DNA of 64,000 bases from Parasphingopyxis sp. (GTDB taxonomy: Bacteria > Pseudomonadota > Alphaproteobacteria > Sphingomonadales > Sphingomonadaceae), in NCBI RefSeq assembly GCF_028279465.1, contig NZ_JANQNS010000015.1:1-64000 (forward strand). The letters are read 5' to 3'. This document shows, piece after piece, positions 1-8,300 of the stretch. Positions within the stretch are counted from its first letter, which is position 1, and each line of letters starts with the position of its first letter. A model generated the notes under the pieces. The model was not told the DNA's origin, did not search any database, and saw nothing but the letters and a program-made list of their open reading frames with translations. The position numbers and the translations under genes were made by a program.

Positions 1-1
1 T

Positions 2-85
2 CGCGGCACCGGCCCGCTCCCCCTCCCGACCTCCCAATAAGTGTACCCTGTGGGAGGTCGGGAGGGGGAGCGGCCCGGTGCCGCG
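2..85. repeat. 35-bp near-perfect inverted repeat (large GC hairpin)
   Basis: Arms at 2-36 and 51-85 are reverse complements at 34 of 35 positions (only the 13/74 pair is C-C), around a 14-nt loop at 37-50. It begins 38 nt beyond the phoB stop codon, so it could end transcription of the pho/pst operon or act as a 3' RNA-stabilising hairpin. There is no T-tract on either side, so a classical intrinsic terminator is not shown. It may also be a copy of a dispersed palindromic element, or an artefact at a sequence edge. Confidence 0.85.
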
Positions 86-123
86 CCTGAGGCGAAAGCC
101 GAAGGTCTGACAAACAAACTCGC

Positions 124-822
124 TTATCCAGCGCCCTCAGCATCCAGCGCATAGCCCGCCGAGCGCACGGTGCGGATGATATCGGTCTTGCCGCCCTTGT
201 TCAGCGCTTTGCGGAGGCGCCGGATATGCACATCGACGGTGCGCGGCTCGATATCGCTGTCATGGCCCCAGACGGAATCGAGCAGGCGCTCGCGGCTGAA
301 CACGCGGCCCGGATGTTCGAGGAAATGTTTGAGCAGACGGAATTCGGTGGGGCCGAGCGGAATGACTTCGCCGTCGCGGCGCACCTTGTAGCTCACCGTG
401 TCCATCGCGATGTCGCCATGGAGCAGCGGCTCGCCGGCGAGCGCCGGGCGCACGCGGCGCAGCACCGCCCCGACCCGGGCGACGAGTTCGCGCGGGCTGA
501 ACGGTTTGGTGACATAATCGTCAGCGCCGGTTTCAAGGCCGCGGACCCGGTCTTCCTCCTCGCCGCGCGCGGTGAGCATGATGATCGGGACGTTGGCGGT
601 GTCAGGCATGCGGCGCAGGCGGCGGCAGACTTCAATGCCGGAAAGCCCCTCGATCATCCAGTCGAGCAGCACAAGATCGGGCGGATTTTCGCGTGCGAGC
701 AGCAGCGCTTCTTCGCCATCCACCGTGTGCTTCACATTGAATTCCTCGCGCTCGAAATGCCAGATCAGCAATTCGGTCAGCGCCATATCGTCTTCAACCA
801 GCAGGAGTTTTGCCTTGCTCAT
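124..822 (-). CDS. phoB: PhoB, phosphate regulon response regulator
   Basis: OmpR/PhoB-type response regulator of 232 residues. The N-terminal receiver domain (about 1-120) shows the acidic pair D11-D12, the phospho-acceptor D54 (VLLDWM), T84 and K106 (TKPFSP). The C-terminal winged-helix domain (about 130-228) has the typical EFRLLKHFLEHPGRVFSRE and RTVDVHIRRLRKAL segments. It is the last gene of a seven-gene operon headed by its partner kinase gene phoR, and its ATG overlaps the phoU stop by 4 nt, implying translational coupling. When phosphorylated it should activate pst and other Pho promoters, including the Pho box proposed at 6235-6265. Confidence 0.97.
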   Translation of the reverse strand: MSKAKLLLVEDDMALTELLIWHFEREEFNVKHTVDGEEALLLARENPPDLVLLDWMIEGLSGIEVCRRLRRMPDTANVPIIMLTARGEEEDRVRGLETGADDYVTKPFSPRELVARVGAVLRRVRPALAGEPLLHGDIAMDTVSYKVRRDGEVIPLGPTEFRLLKHFLEHPGRVFSRERLLDSVWGHDSDIEPRTVDVHIRRLRKALNKGGKTDIIRTVRSAGYALDAEGAG

Positions 823-1535
823 TCTTCCAGTTCCTCGATATCGGCCATATGGGTTTCGCCGGCCGTGCGGTCCTCCAGATACTCCCCCGTCGCCGCGAAA
901 TAGACCATCTCCGCGATATTCGTCGCATGATCGCCGACCCGTTCGAGATTTTTCGCGATGAACAGCAAATGGGTCGATTGGGTGATGTTGTGCGAATTCT
1001 CCATCATATAGGTGAGGAGCGCGCGGAATAGGCTGTCGTAGAAGTCGTCGACCGCTGAATCCCGCTCGATCACCATTCGGGCCATTTCGGCATCGCGCGC
1101 GGCGAAGGCGTCGAGCACGTTATGCACCATTTCCTGCACGATCTGCGCCATGGCGGGGAGGATGCTGAGTGGCTCGATATCGACGCGGTGATCGAAGATC
1201 GGCACGCGCTTCGCGATATTCTTGGCATAATCGCCGATCCGTTCGAGCACGGTCGCGATTTTGATTGCCGCCACTGCCTCGCGCAGATCGTCGGCGAGCG
1301 GCGCGCGCAGCGCGATCAGGCGGACGGCGAGCCGTTCGACCTCGGCTTCCAGTTCGTCGATCCGGACATCTTCGTCGAGAATGCGGTTGGCGGTTTCCAG
1401 ATCGTGCCGCGTCAGCGCATGGATCGCATCGCCGATCGCCGTTTCGGCAAGGCCGCCCATCTCGGAAACAAGCGCCCGCAGTTCGCCGATATCGTCGTCG
1501 AACGCCTTGACCGTATGTTCGCTGCTCCTGGGCAT
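819..1535 (-). CDS. phoU: PhoU, phosphate signalling regulator
   Basis: 238 residues, the usual PhoU length, built from two repeated three-helix PhoU domains; the acidic ExxxD-like metal-site segments are visible near DEDVRIDELEAEVERL and in the second half (VIERDSAVDDFYDSL). PhoU bridges the PstSCAB transporter and PhoR and holds the kinase in the phosphatase state when phosphate is plentiful. It lies between pstB (14 nt upstream gap) and phoB (4-nt overlap), the standard order in alphaproteobacteria. Confidence 0.96.
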   Translation of the reverse strand: MPRSSEHTVKAFDDDIGELRALVSEMGGLAETAIGDAIHALTRHDLETANRILDEDVRIDELEAEVERLAVRLIALRAPLADDLREAVAAIKIATVLERIGDYAKNIAKRVPIFDHRVDIEPLSILPAMAQIVQEMVHNVLDAFAARDAEMARMVIERDSAVDDFYDSLFRALLTYMMENSHNITQSTHLLFIAKNLERVGDHATNIAEMVYFAATGEYLEDRTAGETHMADIEELEE

Positions 1536-1549
1536 TATGGCCTATCCGT

Positions 1550-2380
1550 TTAGCCGTAGCGGCCGGTGATATAATCCTTCGTCCGCTCCTGATGCGGGTT
1601 GGTGAACAGTTCCGACGTTTCGCCATATTCGACGAGATTGCCGAGATGGAAAAAGGCGGTGCGCTGCGACACGCGCGCCGCCTGTTGCATGTTGTGCGTG
1701 ACGATCACGATCGCATATTTGCCGCGCAGTTCGTGGATCAGCTCCTCGATCTTGGCGGTCGCGATCGGGTCCAGCGCCGAGCAGGGTTCGTCCATCAGGA
1801 TCACTTCGGGATCGACGGCGATGGCGCGCGCGATGCACAGTCTTTGCTGCTGCCCGCCGGACAGTGCCGTGCCGCTATCGTCGAGCCGGTCCTTTACCTC
1901 CTCGAACAGGCCGGCGCGGATCAGCGATTTCTCGACGATCTGATCGAGCTCGGACTTGGAACCGGCAAGGCCATGGATCCGCGGCCCATAGGCGACATTT
2001 TCGTAGATCGACTTGGGAAAGGGATTGGGTTTCTGGAACACCATCCCGACCCGCGCGCGCAGCTGCACCACATCCATATCCGGATCGTAGATATCTTCGC
2101 CGTCGAGCTCGATCTGCCCGCTCGTCCGGGCGATCGGGATCGTATCGTTCATGCGGTTCAGCGTGCGCAGAAAGGTCGATTTGCCGCAGCCGGAAGGGCC
2201 GATAAAGGCCGTGACATTGTCCATGCCGATATCGATCGAAACATCGTCGATGGCCTGTTTGTCGCCATAATAGACGTCGACGTTGCGCGCCGTCATTTTG
2301 AGCGAAGCCGGATCGACGAGCGGTTCGTCGGTGGCGGGTTTCGCCTCGGGTGCGGCCTGAGTGTCCGTTGCATCGTTCAT
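1550..2380 (-). CDS. pstB: PstB, phosphate ABC transporter ATPase
   Basis: ATP-binding subunit of the high-affinity phosphate importer. Walker [10 protein letters not shown], signature [14 protein letters not shown], Walker B VILMDEP and the H-loop VTHNM are all present, as is the conserved C-terminal GRYG end. The frame stays open to an upstream ATG at 2401 that would overlap pstA by 17 nt and has no ribosome site; the ATG at 2380 is preceded by TGGTG at 5-nt spacing and is chosen here (276 residues). The N-terminus carries an acidic Ala/Pro-rich extension of about 25 residues before the ABC domain. Confidence 0.96.
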   Translation of the reverse strand: MNDATDTQAAPEAKPATDEPLVDPASLKMTARNVDVYYGDKQAIDDVSIDIGMDNVTAFIGPSGCGKSTFLRTLNRMNDTIPIARTSGQIELDGEDIYDPDMDVVQLRARVGMVFQKPNPFPKSIYENVAYGPRIHGLAGSKSELDQIVEKSLIRAGLFEEVKDRLDDSGTALSGGQQQRLCIARAIAVDPEVILMDEPCSALDPIATAKIEELIHELRGKYAIVIVTHNMQQAARVSQRTAFFHLGNLVEYGETSELFTNPHQERTKDYITGRYG

Positions 2381-2384
2381 GATA

Positions 2385-3680
2385 TCACCAGCGTTGTTCA
2401 TATTTGTTGCGCAGCCAAATCGCGAGTCCGTTCATCACGAGCAGGAATACGAGCAGTACGATAATCGCCGCCGAAGTCTTCTCGACAAAGCCCGGGTTGA
2501 GTTCGTCCGACCAGAGGAAAATCTGCACGGGAAGCACGGTTGCCGGATCGGTCAGCCCGTCGGGCGGCGACGGAACGAAAGCGCGCATGCCGATCAGCAG
2601 CAGCGGCGCGGTCTCGCCGAGCGCGCGGCTCATGCCGATAATCGTGCCCGTCAGGATGCCGGGCAGCGAGAGTGGCAGTACGTGATGGGTCAGCACCTGC
2701 ACCGGCGAGGCGCCGACGCCGAGCGCGGCGTCGCGGATCGACGGCGGCACCGATTTGATCGCATTCCTGCCCGCGATCACGATCACCGGCATCGTCATCA
2801 GCGCGAGCGTCAGGCCGCCGACGATCGCAGCCGATCGGGGCAGATGGAATGTGTTGAGGAATATCGCGAGCCCGAGCAGGCCGAAGATGATGGAGGGTAC
2901 GGCCGCGAGATTGTTAATCGAGACCTCGATAATGTCGGTCCAGCGGTTCTGCGGCGCATATTCCTCCAGATAGACGGCGGCGAGCACGCCGATCGGGAAG
3001 GCGAGGGCGAGCGTCACAAGCATGGTGAACAAGGATCCCTTGAGCGCCCCCCAGATGCCGGCCAGCGTCGGATCGCTCGAATCTCCCATGGTCAGGAAAG
3101 TCCAGCTCAGCGCGCTGCGCACCTGCCCGGCCTCTTCGAGCGCCTGATAACGCTCCATCATGGCGAGGCGTTCCTCGCTCTGATTCTCACCCGCATCACC
3201 GCGCGCCGCGAAATCGATCTCGGTCGATGCCGGCATCCAGATCACTTCGCTGCGGTTCAGCAATGTCGGGTCGTCGGATACGGCGTTGCGCAGCTGGACC
3301 CAGGCACCATTGGAGAACAGCGCCTGGCCGTCATCGCCATAGGCGGCGACCATCGATTCCTGGGCAAGGCCCTGGAAATCGGCCAGAGCCAACAATTGCT
3401 CGCGATCGTTGCCGTCAAGCTGCTCGGGTTCGATAACGATGTTGGAGGCCGCGAAATCGACCGGCAGCGCGATCTGCACCTGGGTGAAACCGCGCGCGCC
3501 GCTGGAGACCATGGTGAAGAGCAAAAAGGCCAGGAAACCGGCGGACAAGAAAACCGCTGCCAGACCGTAAAAGCGGAAGCGCTTTTCGGCGCGATAGCGC
3601 GCCCTGATGCGCCGCTGCATGGCGTCGGTTTTCCAGTCGGTCGGCTGACGACCATCGGTGGAGGCGGTTGTAGCGTTCAT
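2385..3680 (-). CDS. pstA: PstA, phosphate ABC transporter permease with DUF3333 domain
   Basis: 431-residue inner-membrane permease. A first membrane segment (about 38-60) is followed by a long non-membrane region (about 65-195) matching the DUF3333 extension seen in alphaproteobacterial PstA, then the six-helix transport core with the EAA-type loop around [23 protein letters not shown]. The C-terminus contains [10 protein letters not shown]. The ATG directly abuts the pstC stop. It works with PstC as the channel for phosphate delivered by PstS and energised by PstB. Confidence 0.95.
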   Translation of the reverse strand: MNATTASTDGRQPTDWKTDAMQRRIRARYRAEKRFRFYGLAAVFLSAGFLAFLLFTMVSSGARGFTQVQIALPVDFAASNIVIEPEQLDGNDREQLLALADFQGLAQESMVAAYGDDGQALFSNGAWVQLRNAVSDDPTLLNRSEVIWMPASTEIDFAARGDAGENQSEERLAMMERYQALEEAGQVRSALSWTFLTMGDSSDPTLAGIWGALKGSLFTMLVTLALAFPIGVLAAVYLEEYAPQNRWTDIIEVSINNLAAVPSIIFGLLGLAIFLNTFHLPRSAAIVGGLTLALMTMPVIVIAGRNAIKSVPPSIRDAALGVGASPVQVLTHHVLPLSLPGILTGTIIGMSRALGETAPLLLIGMRAFVPSPPDGLTDPATVLPVQIFLWSDELNPGFVEKTSAAIIVLLVFLLVMNGLAIWLRNKYEQRW

Positions 3681-5060
3681 CTATTCATAAGCCTCGCGGA
3701 ACCGTTTGACGACGCCGAGCGCGATGATGTTGAGCAAGAGCGTCACAATAAACAGCACGAGCCCGAGCGCGAAGGCGGCCAGCGTCTTGGAACTGTCGAA
3801 TTCCTGGTCGCCGGTCAGCAGCTGGACGATCTGCACCGTCACCGTCGTCACGCTCTCGAACGGGTTGGCGGTCAGGTTGGCGGCAAGGCCCGCGGCCATC
3901 ACCACGATCATCGTTTCGCCGATCGCGCGGCTGACGGCGAGCAGCACGCCACCGACAATGCCCGGTAGGGCAGCAGGAATCAGCACCTTTTTGATGGTTT
4001 CCGAATTGGTCGCGCCCATCGCCAGGCTGCCGTCGCGCATCGCGCTGGGCACCGCGGCGAGCGAATCATCGGCCATCGAAGAGACGAAGGGGATAATCAT
4101 CACGCCCATCACAACACCGGCGGCCATCGCGGATTCGGATGAGGCGCTGCTGACTCCGAGCACATTAACCGCGAAATCGCGGACGGCGGGCGCCACCGTC
4201 AGCGCCGCGAAATAGCCGTAAACCACGGTCGGCACACCGGCGAGAATTTCGAGCACCGGCTTCATGACCGAGCGCACGCGCGCCGGGGCATATTGGGTGA
4301 GATAGACGGCGCTCATCAGGCCGAGCGGGATCGCGACGATCATCGCGATAATCGCGCCGATCAATATCGTGCCCCAGAAGAGGGGGATCGCACCGAAGGA
4401 ACCCGGATCGTCGCTGAACGTCGTCGAGGTTGGGCTCCATTGCGTCCCGAAGATGAACTCGATCGGCGATATGCGGTCGAAGAAGCGGATCGTTTCGAAC
4501 AGGAGCGAGGCGACGATGCCGACGGTCGTCAGAATGGCGATCAGCGAGGCGATGAGCAGCACCCACATCACCACCCGCTCGACCCGGTTGCGGGCGCGAA
4601 AATCGGGGCGGACACGTAGAAAGGCGAAAGCGCCGCAGGCAAAGGCGAGCAGCAGCGTCGCGATTGTGCCGATGATGCCGTAAAATCCCGACGCCTGTTG
4701 ATAGGCGGGCACCAGCTCCTCGGCTTCCGGGTTGAACGCGGCGCCCAGCGATCCGTCGGCCAGTGCGCGCGCCTCGCCGAGAATGGCAGCCCGTTCGATC
4801 TCCGAATCTGGCAGAACCTGCGCCGCCGGATCGGCAAGCACAGACTGTTCGATAAGGCCGGGGCTGAAGATCGCCCAGATGGCGAGGAAGATCAGCGCCG
4901 GCAGACCGAGCCACAGCGCTACATACCAGCCATGATAGCTGGGCAGCGAATGGGCGCGAAAGCCGTCCGTCGGCCGCAGCTGCGCCGCGCGCATCCGCGC
5001 GGTGAACCAGCCGATGGCGGTGAGGCCGATAACGAGTGCAAACAGGAAGAAAAGGGACAA
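3681..5060 (-). CDS. pstC: PstC, phosphate ABC transporter permease
   Basis: 459-residue permease with an N-terminal membrane segment right at the start (LFFLFALVIGLTAIGW), a soluble stretch, further helices and the conserved permease core with an EAA-like loop (GATNSETIKKVLIPAALPG). The first in-frame ATG would delete the first helix, so the TTG at 5060 is taken as start; a purine-rich AAGAAG lies about 10 nt upstream. Family members are usually about 300-320 residues; the extra length is the N-terminal periplasmic domain, mirrored in PstA, and fits the long alphaproteobacterial form. Confidence 0.94.
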   Translation of the reverse strand: MSLFFLFALVIGLTAIGWFTARMRAAQLRPTDGFRAHSLPSYHGWYVALWLGLPALIFLAIWAIFSPGLIEQSVLADPAAQVLPDSEIERAAILGEARALADGSLGAAFNPEAEELVPAYQQASGFYGIIGTIATLLLAFACGAFAFLRVRPDFRARNRVERVVMWVLLIASLIAILTTVGIVASLLFETIRFFDRISPIEFIFGTQWSPTSTTFSDDPGSFGAIPLFWGTILIGAIIAMIVAIPLGLMSAVYLTQYAPARVRSVMKPVLEILAGVPTVVYGYFAALTVAPAVRDFAVNVLGVSSASSESAMAAGVVMGVMIIPFVSSMADDSLAAVPSAMRDGSLAMGATNSETIKKVLIPAALPGIVGGVLLAVSRAIGETMIVVMAAGLAANLTANPFESVTTVTVQIVQLLTGDQEFDSSKTLAAFALGLVLFIVTLLLNIIALGVVKRFREAYE

Positions 5061-5131
5061 GGTTGCGGGCTTCTTCTTTCAAGCGTGTTGCGAAGGGCTT
5101 TACGGTAGCGTGCTGGCAAAATCCATCGGTG

Positions 5132-6166
5132 CTAGTCGGCGCTCTCGCTCGCTGCGGACACCAGGCCGGCAAGGGTCTGCCGGGCCGTCTCGGTTGCCGC
5201 TTCGGCCATCGGGATGAGGCCGATTTCCGCAAGATAGCCATCGCCGCCGATCGCCGAGGCATATTCGTTCAGGAACGCCTCAAGCCCCGGCACATTGCCG
5301 AGATGCGCGCGCTTCACGTACAGATAGAGCGGCCGCGCGGCGATATAATCGCCGGACTCGATCGTCGCCATCGTCGCTTCGACACCGTTGATCGGTACAT
5401 TGGCGACCGTATCCGCATTTTGCTGGATATAGTTGAAGCCGACGACCGCGATCGCGCCCGGATTGACGACGACCATCTGGGTCATCCGTTCATCGTCTTC
5501 GCCCGATTCCTGAAAGATATTACCGCCGCGGATTTCGTGGCAATAACGATCGTGCCGGTCGGGATCGCTCTGCTCCATCTCGACCATCTCCGGATTGGAA
5601 TGACAGCCGACTTCAAGCACGAGATTTTCGAACGAGTCGCGCGTGCCGCTCGTTTCGGGCGGGCCGTAGACGAGAATCGGCTGCTGGGGCAGCGACGGAT
5701 CGACATCGCTCCAATACTGCGCCTCGTTGATATCGCCATAGGGCTGGGCGGCCAGCGCTTCGTAGAGCTGCTGCGCCGTGATATCGGTGACTTCGCCATT
5801 CGGGCTGCGCGCCAGAGTCACGCCGTCGATGCCGATCTGGATCTCGACGATATCGGTTACGCCATTGGCTTCGCACTGGCTGCGCTCGGCGTCGGTCATC
5901 GCGCGCGAGGCGTCCACGATGTCCGGCGTGTCGCCGCCTATGCCTTCGCAGAAACGCTGGATGCCCGCCGCCGTGCCGATCGATTCGACCATGGGCTCGG
6001 CCGCATCCGGATTGCCTTCCACGAAGCGCGCCTTGACCGCTTCGGTAAAGGGAAACACGGTCGACGATCCGACGATCAGAATATTGTCCCGGTTGAATTC
6101 GCTCGCTCCGCCACAGGAAGAGAGCAAAGCCGCAGAGGCGAAAAGGGCCAGAAACCTGCCTGTCAT
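5132..6166 (-). CDS. pstS: PstS-like phosphate-binding lipoprotein
   Basis: Periplasmic phosphate-binding protein of about 344 residues. A lipoprotein signal peptide ends in LLSSC, with the modified Cys at residue 18 from the chosen start, so it should be membrane-tethered. Phosphate-site segments are GSSTVFPFTEAVKARF near the mature N-terminus and GPPETSGTRDSFENL. An ATG 12 nt upstream (6178) is possible, but GGGG at 6-nt spacing supports 6166. A Pho box overlapping the phoR 3' end lies about 70 nt upstream, so pstS probably has its own starvation-induced promoter. The 71-nt gap to pstC holds no gene. Confidence 0.93.
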   Translation of the reverse strand: MTGRFLALFASAALLSSCGGASEFNRDNILIVGSSTVFPFTEAVKARFVEGNPDAAEPMVESIGTAAGIQRFCEGIGGDTPDIVDASRAMTDAERSQCEANGVTDIVEIQIGIDGVTLARSPNGEVTDITAQQLYEALAAQPYGDINEAQYWSDVDPSLPQQPILVYGPPETSGTRDSFENLVLEVGCHSNPEMVEMEQSDPDRHDRYCHEIRGGNIFQESGEDDERMTQMVVVNPGAIAVVGFNYIQQNADTVANVPINGVEATMATIESGDYIAARPLYLYVKRAHLGNVPGLEAFLNEYASAIGGDGYLAEIGLIPMAEAATETARQTLAGLVSAASESAD

Positions 6167-6190
6167 GTGATACCCCATGATTAGTGCGAA

Positions 6191-7498
6191 TCAGATCGCT
6201 TCGGAGATTCGCGTCGCGCTTTCTCCGGGGGATTGTGTGACGAACTCATTACGTGCCGATGACATAGTGAGGGGTTTTTTCGGCAAATCGACGCTGACTT
6301 TCGTCCCTTTGCCCAGCTCGCTTTCGATGTTGAGCCGGCCGCGATGGCGTTCGACGATATGTTTGACGATGGCGAGGCCGAGGCCCGTGCCGCCGAGCGA
6401 GCGGCTGCGGCCCGGATCGACGCGGTAGAAGCGCTCGGTGAGACGCGGCAGGTGTTCGGGTGCAATGCCTTCACCGCGATCCTCGACGGACAGGCGCATC
6501 ATATCGTCCGAGATCGGCACATAACGGACGATGATCGGCGACTCGCGGTCACCATATTTGAGCGCATTGCCGACGAGATTGCTGACCAGCTGGGTGATCT
6601 GTACGCGGTCGCCGGCGATGGTGACGGGCTCTTTCGCGGCGCGAATGTCGATCCGGTCTTGCTCGACGCCCTGATCGGCGCAGATGGCAAGACAGGCTTC
6701 GGTGATCAGCGGCCCCAGCTCGATCTCATCGGCCGGCGCCCGGTATTTTTCCGCTTCGATCCGCGACAGCGACATCAGATCGCCGATCAACCGCTGCATC
6801 CGGCTCGCTTCGCCGTGCATGATCTTGAGGAAGCGGTTGCGGGTCTTTTTCTCCTTGGCCGCGCCATCCTGCAGCGTTTCGATATAGCCAAGCAGCGAGG
6901 CGAGTGGCGTGCGCAGCTCGTGGCTCGCATTGGCGACGAAATCGGCGCGCATCTTTTCCGCCGCATGGGCGCTGCTGCGGTCGGCGAGCCGGACGAAGCG
7001 GGCATTGCCCTTGAGCTCGTGAATGATCAGCTCCCAGGGCCGTTCGCGTTCGCCGATACCGACAAGCTCCATCGCGACCCGGGATTCGCTGGCACCCGCT
7101 TCGCCGGTCAACCGGTCGGCGGCGGCGGGGTGGCGGATCGCAAGCCGGACGTCCTCGCCCACGATATGCGTGCCGAGCAGCGCCTGGGCAGCGGGATTTG
7201 CCCGTTCGACGCGCCGGCCCACGATCAGCAGGTTCGGATCGTCGATCGCGTTCATCAGCTGTTCGAGCGTGGGCAGATGCGCTTCGTCGAGCGGGCGCTC
7301 GACCGGTTCCGGCTCTGGCTCTTCCGGCGCTTCGACTTCGGGCGATACTGCAAAGGTCAGCGCGATTCCGCCGAGCAGCCCGCCCAAGGCGGCCAGAATC
7401 GCCGGGATCGGCGGCGCGCCCAGGCTATAGGCGACAAAACCGAGCCCAAAAGTGGTTAATAGCGCGACAATGGCGCGGAGAGGGGTTATCTGACCCAT
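6191..7498 (-). CDS. phoR: PhoR, phosphate regulon sensor histidine kinase
   Basis: 435-residue membrane-bound kinase. Two N-terminal membrane helices (about 8-28 and 31-51) without a sizeable periplasmic domain, an acidic Pro/Glu linker, a degenerate PAS domain (about 78-175), then the HisKA core with phospho-acceptor H193 (FVANASHELRTPLASL), N-box LVSNLVGNALKYG, G1 VEDRGEGI and G2 GGTGLGLAIVKHI. It heads the operon and shares a divergent intergenic region with the Tat-signal gene at 7583. Lack of a periplasmic sensor domain agrees with sensing through PstSCAB-PhoU. Confidence 0.95.
   Translation of the reverse strand: MGQITPLRAIVALLTTFGLGFVAYSLGAPPIPAILAALGGLLGGIALTFAVSPEVEAPEEPEPEPVERPLDEAHLPTLEQLMNAIDDPNLLIVGRRVERANPAAQALLGTHIVGEDVRLAIRHPAAADRLTGEAGASESRVAMELVGIGERERPWELIIHELKGNARFVRLADRSSAHAAEKMRADFVANASHELRTPLASLLGYIETLQDGAAKEKKTRNRFLKIMHGEASRMQRLIGDLMSLSRIEAEKYRAPADEIELGPLITEACLAICADQGVEQDRIDIRAAKEPVTIAGDRVQITQLVSNLVGNALKYGDRESPIIVRYVPISDDMMRLSVEDRGEGIAPEHLPRLTERFYRVDPGRSRSLGGTGLGLAIVKHIVERHRGRLNIESELGKGTKVSVDLPKKPLTMSSARNEFVTQSPGESATRISEAI
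6235..6265 (-). promoter_or_regulatory. Probable Pho box upstream of pstS
   Basis: On the minus strand three segments recur at exact 11-bp spacing: ATGTCAT, ACGTAAT and TCGTCAC. Compared with the Pho-box heptamer CTGTCA(T/C) they match 6, 4 and 5 of 7 positions. The 11-bp period is the geometry PhoB dimers bind in tandem. The box sits within the last codons of phoR, upstream of pstS, and would place a starvation-induced promoter inside the operon. Confidence 0.6.
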
Positions 7499-7582
7499 TG
7501 AACATGTAATACAGTTGTTATGTTACACTCGCCAGTACGGGATCGAATTGGCCGGTGATGTGGTAAATCCGGGAAGGACGGC

Positions 7583-7999
7583 ATGAGCGAGAAGCGCGAA
7601 GACGATACGCCCGAAGCCGAAGGTCTGGCAAAGCCCGGCCGTCGTCAGGTGCTGGCGCTCGGCGCTGCCGCCGCGTCCACCGTCGTGACCGTGCGTCCCG
7701 CTCTGGCGCAGGCGCAGGTATCGATTATGGCCTGCGAAATCCCTATCCCCGATCCAGCCCGCATGGGCAACTATATCGCCGCCGACGGGTCGGTCGTGCC
7801 GCCGGGCACGCCGGGCGCGTTCCCGCCGCCGGGCCGCAATCTGATCGGCGAGGAAGTCCGCGACGCCGTATTGGGCGGCGGAACGATCCCCGGCTATGGC
7901 TATGAGCAGAGCCAGGCCTATACAAACTATATCCGCCGCCTGCAGTCCGGCATGAGCGGCTTTACCTGCTACGCATCGATCCAGATGTCGCGGAGCTGA
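7583..7999 (+). CDS. Tat-signal protein with C-terminal Ser, first gene of HprK-related cassette
   Basis: 138-residue protein of unknown function. Residues about 18-45 form a twin-arginine-like signal (GRRQVLALGAAAAS, ending near ALAQAQ), so export is likely. The mature part is short, Pro/Gly-rich, with two cysteines (MACEIP and FTCYAS) and ends Met-Ser-Arg-Ser. An AAGGA site precedes the ATG. It starts an apparent operon with a PqqD-like protein 19 nt downstream, an HprK-related kinase and a nucleotidyltransferase. Because related kinases and nucleotidyltransferases act on C-terminal Ser of lasso peptides, this protein is a reasonable candidate substrate, but that is inference. It could instead be an unrelated exported partner. 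Confidence 0.8.
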   Translation: MSEKREDDTPEAEGLAKPGRRQVLALGAAAASTVVTVRPALAQAQVSIMACEIPIPDPARMGNYIAADGSVVPPGTPGAFPPPGRNLIGEEVRDAVLGGGTIPGYGYEQSQAYTNYIRRLQSGMSGFTCYASIQMSRS

Positions 8000-8018
8000 C
8001 GCTCCACCGGAAACCGTC

Positions 8019-8300
8019 ATGAGCGACGCAATATTCCGCGCCGATCCGCCCGAGGCCCGGCGCATGGTTATGCTCGATGGCGTTGCGCTGATTTTTCACC
8101 GGCCCTCGGGCCTCACCCATATCGTCGCACCGCCGGCGCCGCAGATATTGGAAGCGCTGGGCGAGGGGGATGCGAGTCCCGATACGCTGCTCGAGCGGCT
8201 CCAGCGCGACTATGATTTCGGCGCGGCTGACGATCTGGCGGCGGCGCTTGATGCGCGGCTGGCAGAGTTGGAAACCGCCGGACTGGTGTGGCGACCATGA
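8019..8300 (+). CDS. PqqD-like peptide-binding protein (HPr-rel-A system)
   Basis: 93 residues, the size of PqqD and of RiPP recognition elements. The pattern fits the winged-helix fold: a beta-hairpin segment (RRMVMLDGVALIFHRPSGLTHIV), PAPQILEALGEG, and a C-terminal helix with ALDARLAELETAGLV. PqqD-type domains bind leader peptides and present them to modifying enzymes. The stop codon overlaps the kinase start as ATGA. Such PqqD relatives are known in a recurring cassette with an HprK-related kinase and a nucleotidyltransferase; I recall this as the HPr-rel-A system. Confidence 0.85.
   Translation: MSDAIFRADPPEARRMVMLDGVALIFHRPSGLTHIVAPPAPQILEALGEGDASPDTLLERLQRDYDFGAADDLAAALDARLAELETAGLVWRP

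Noticed and set aside
2361..3968. 535-codon open frame on the plus strand opposite pstA/pstC
   Set aside because: It is antisense to well-conserved permease genes and has the Arg/Gly/His/Asp-rich composition of a frame opposite high-GC coding DNA.
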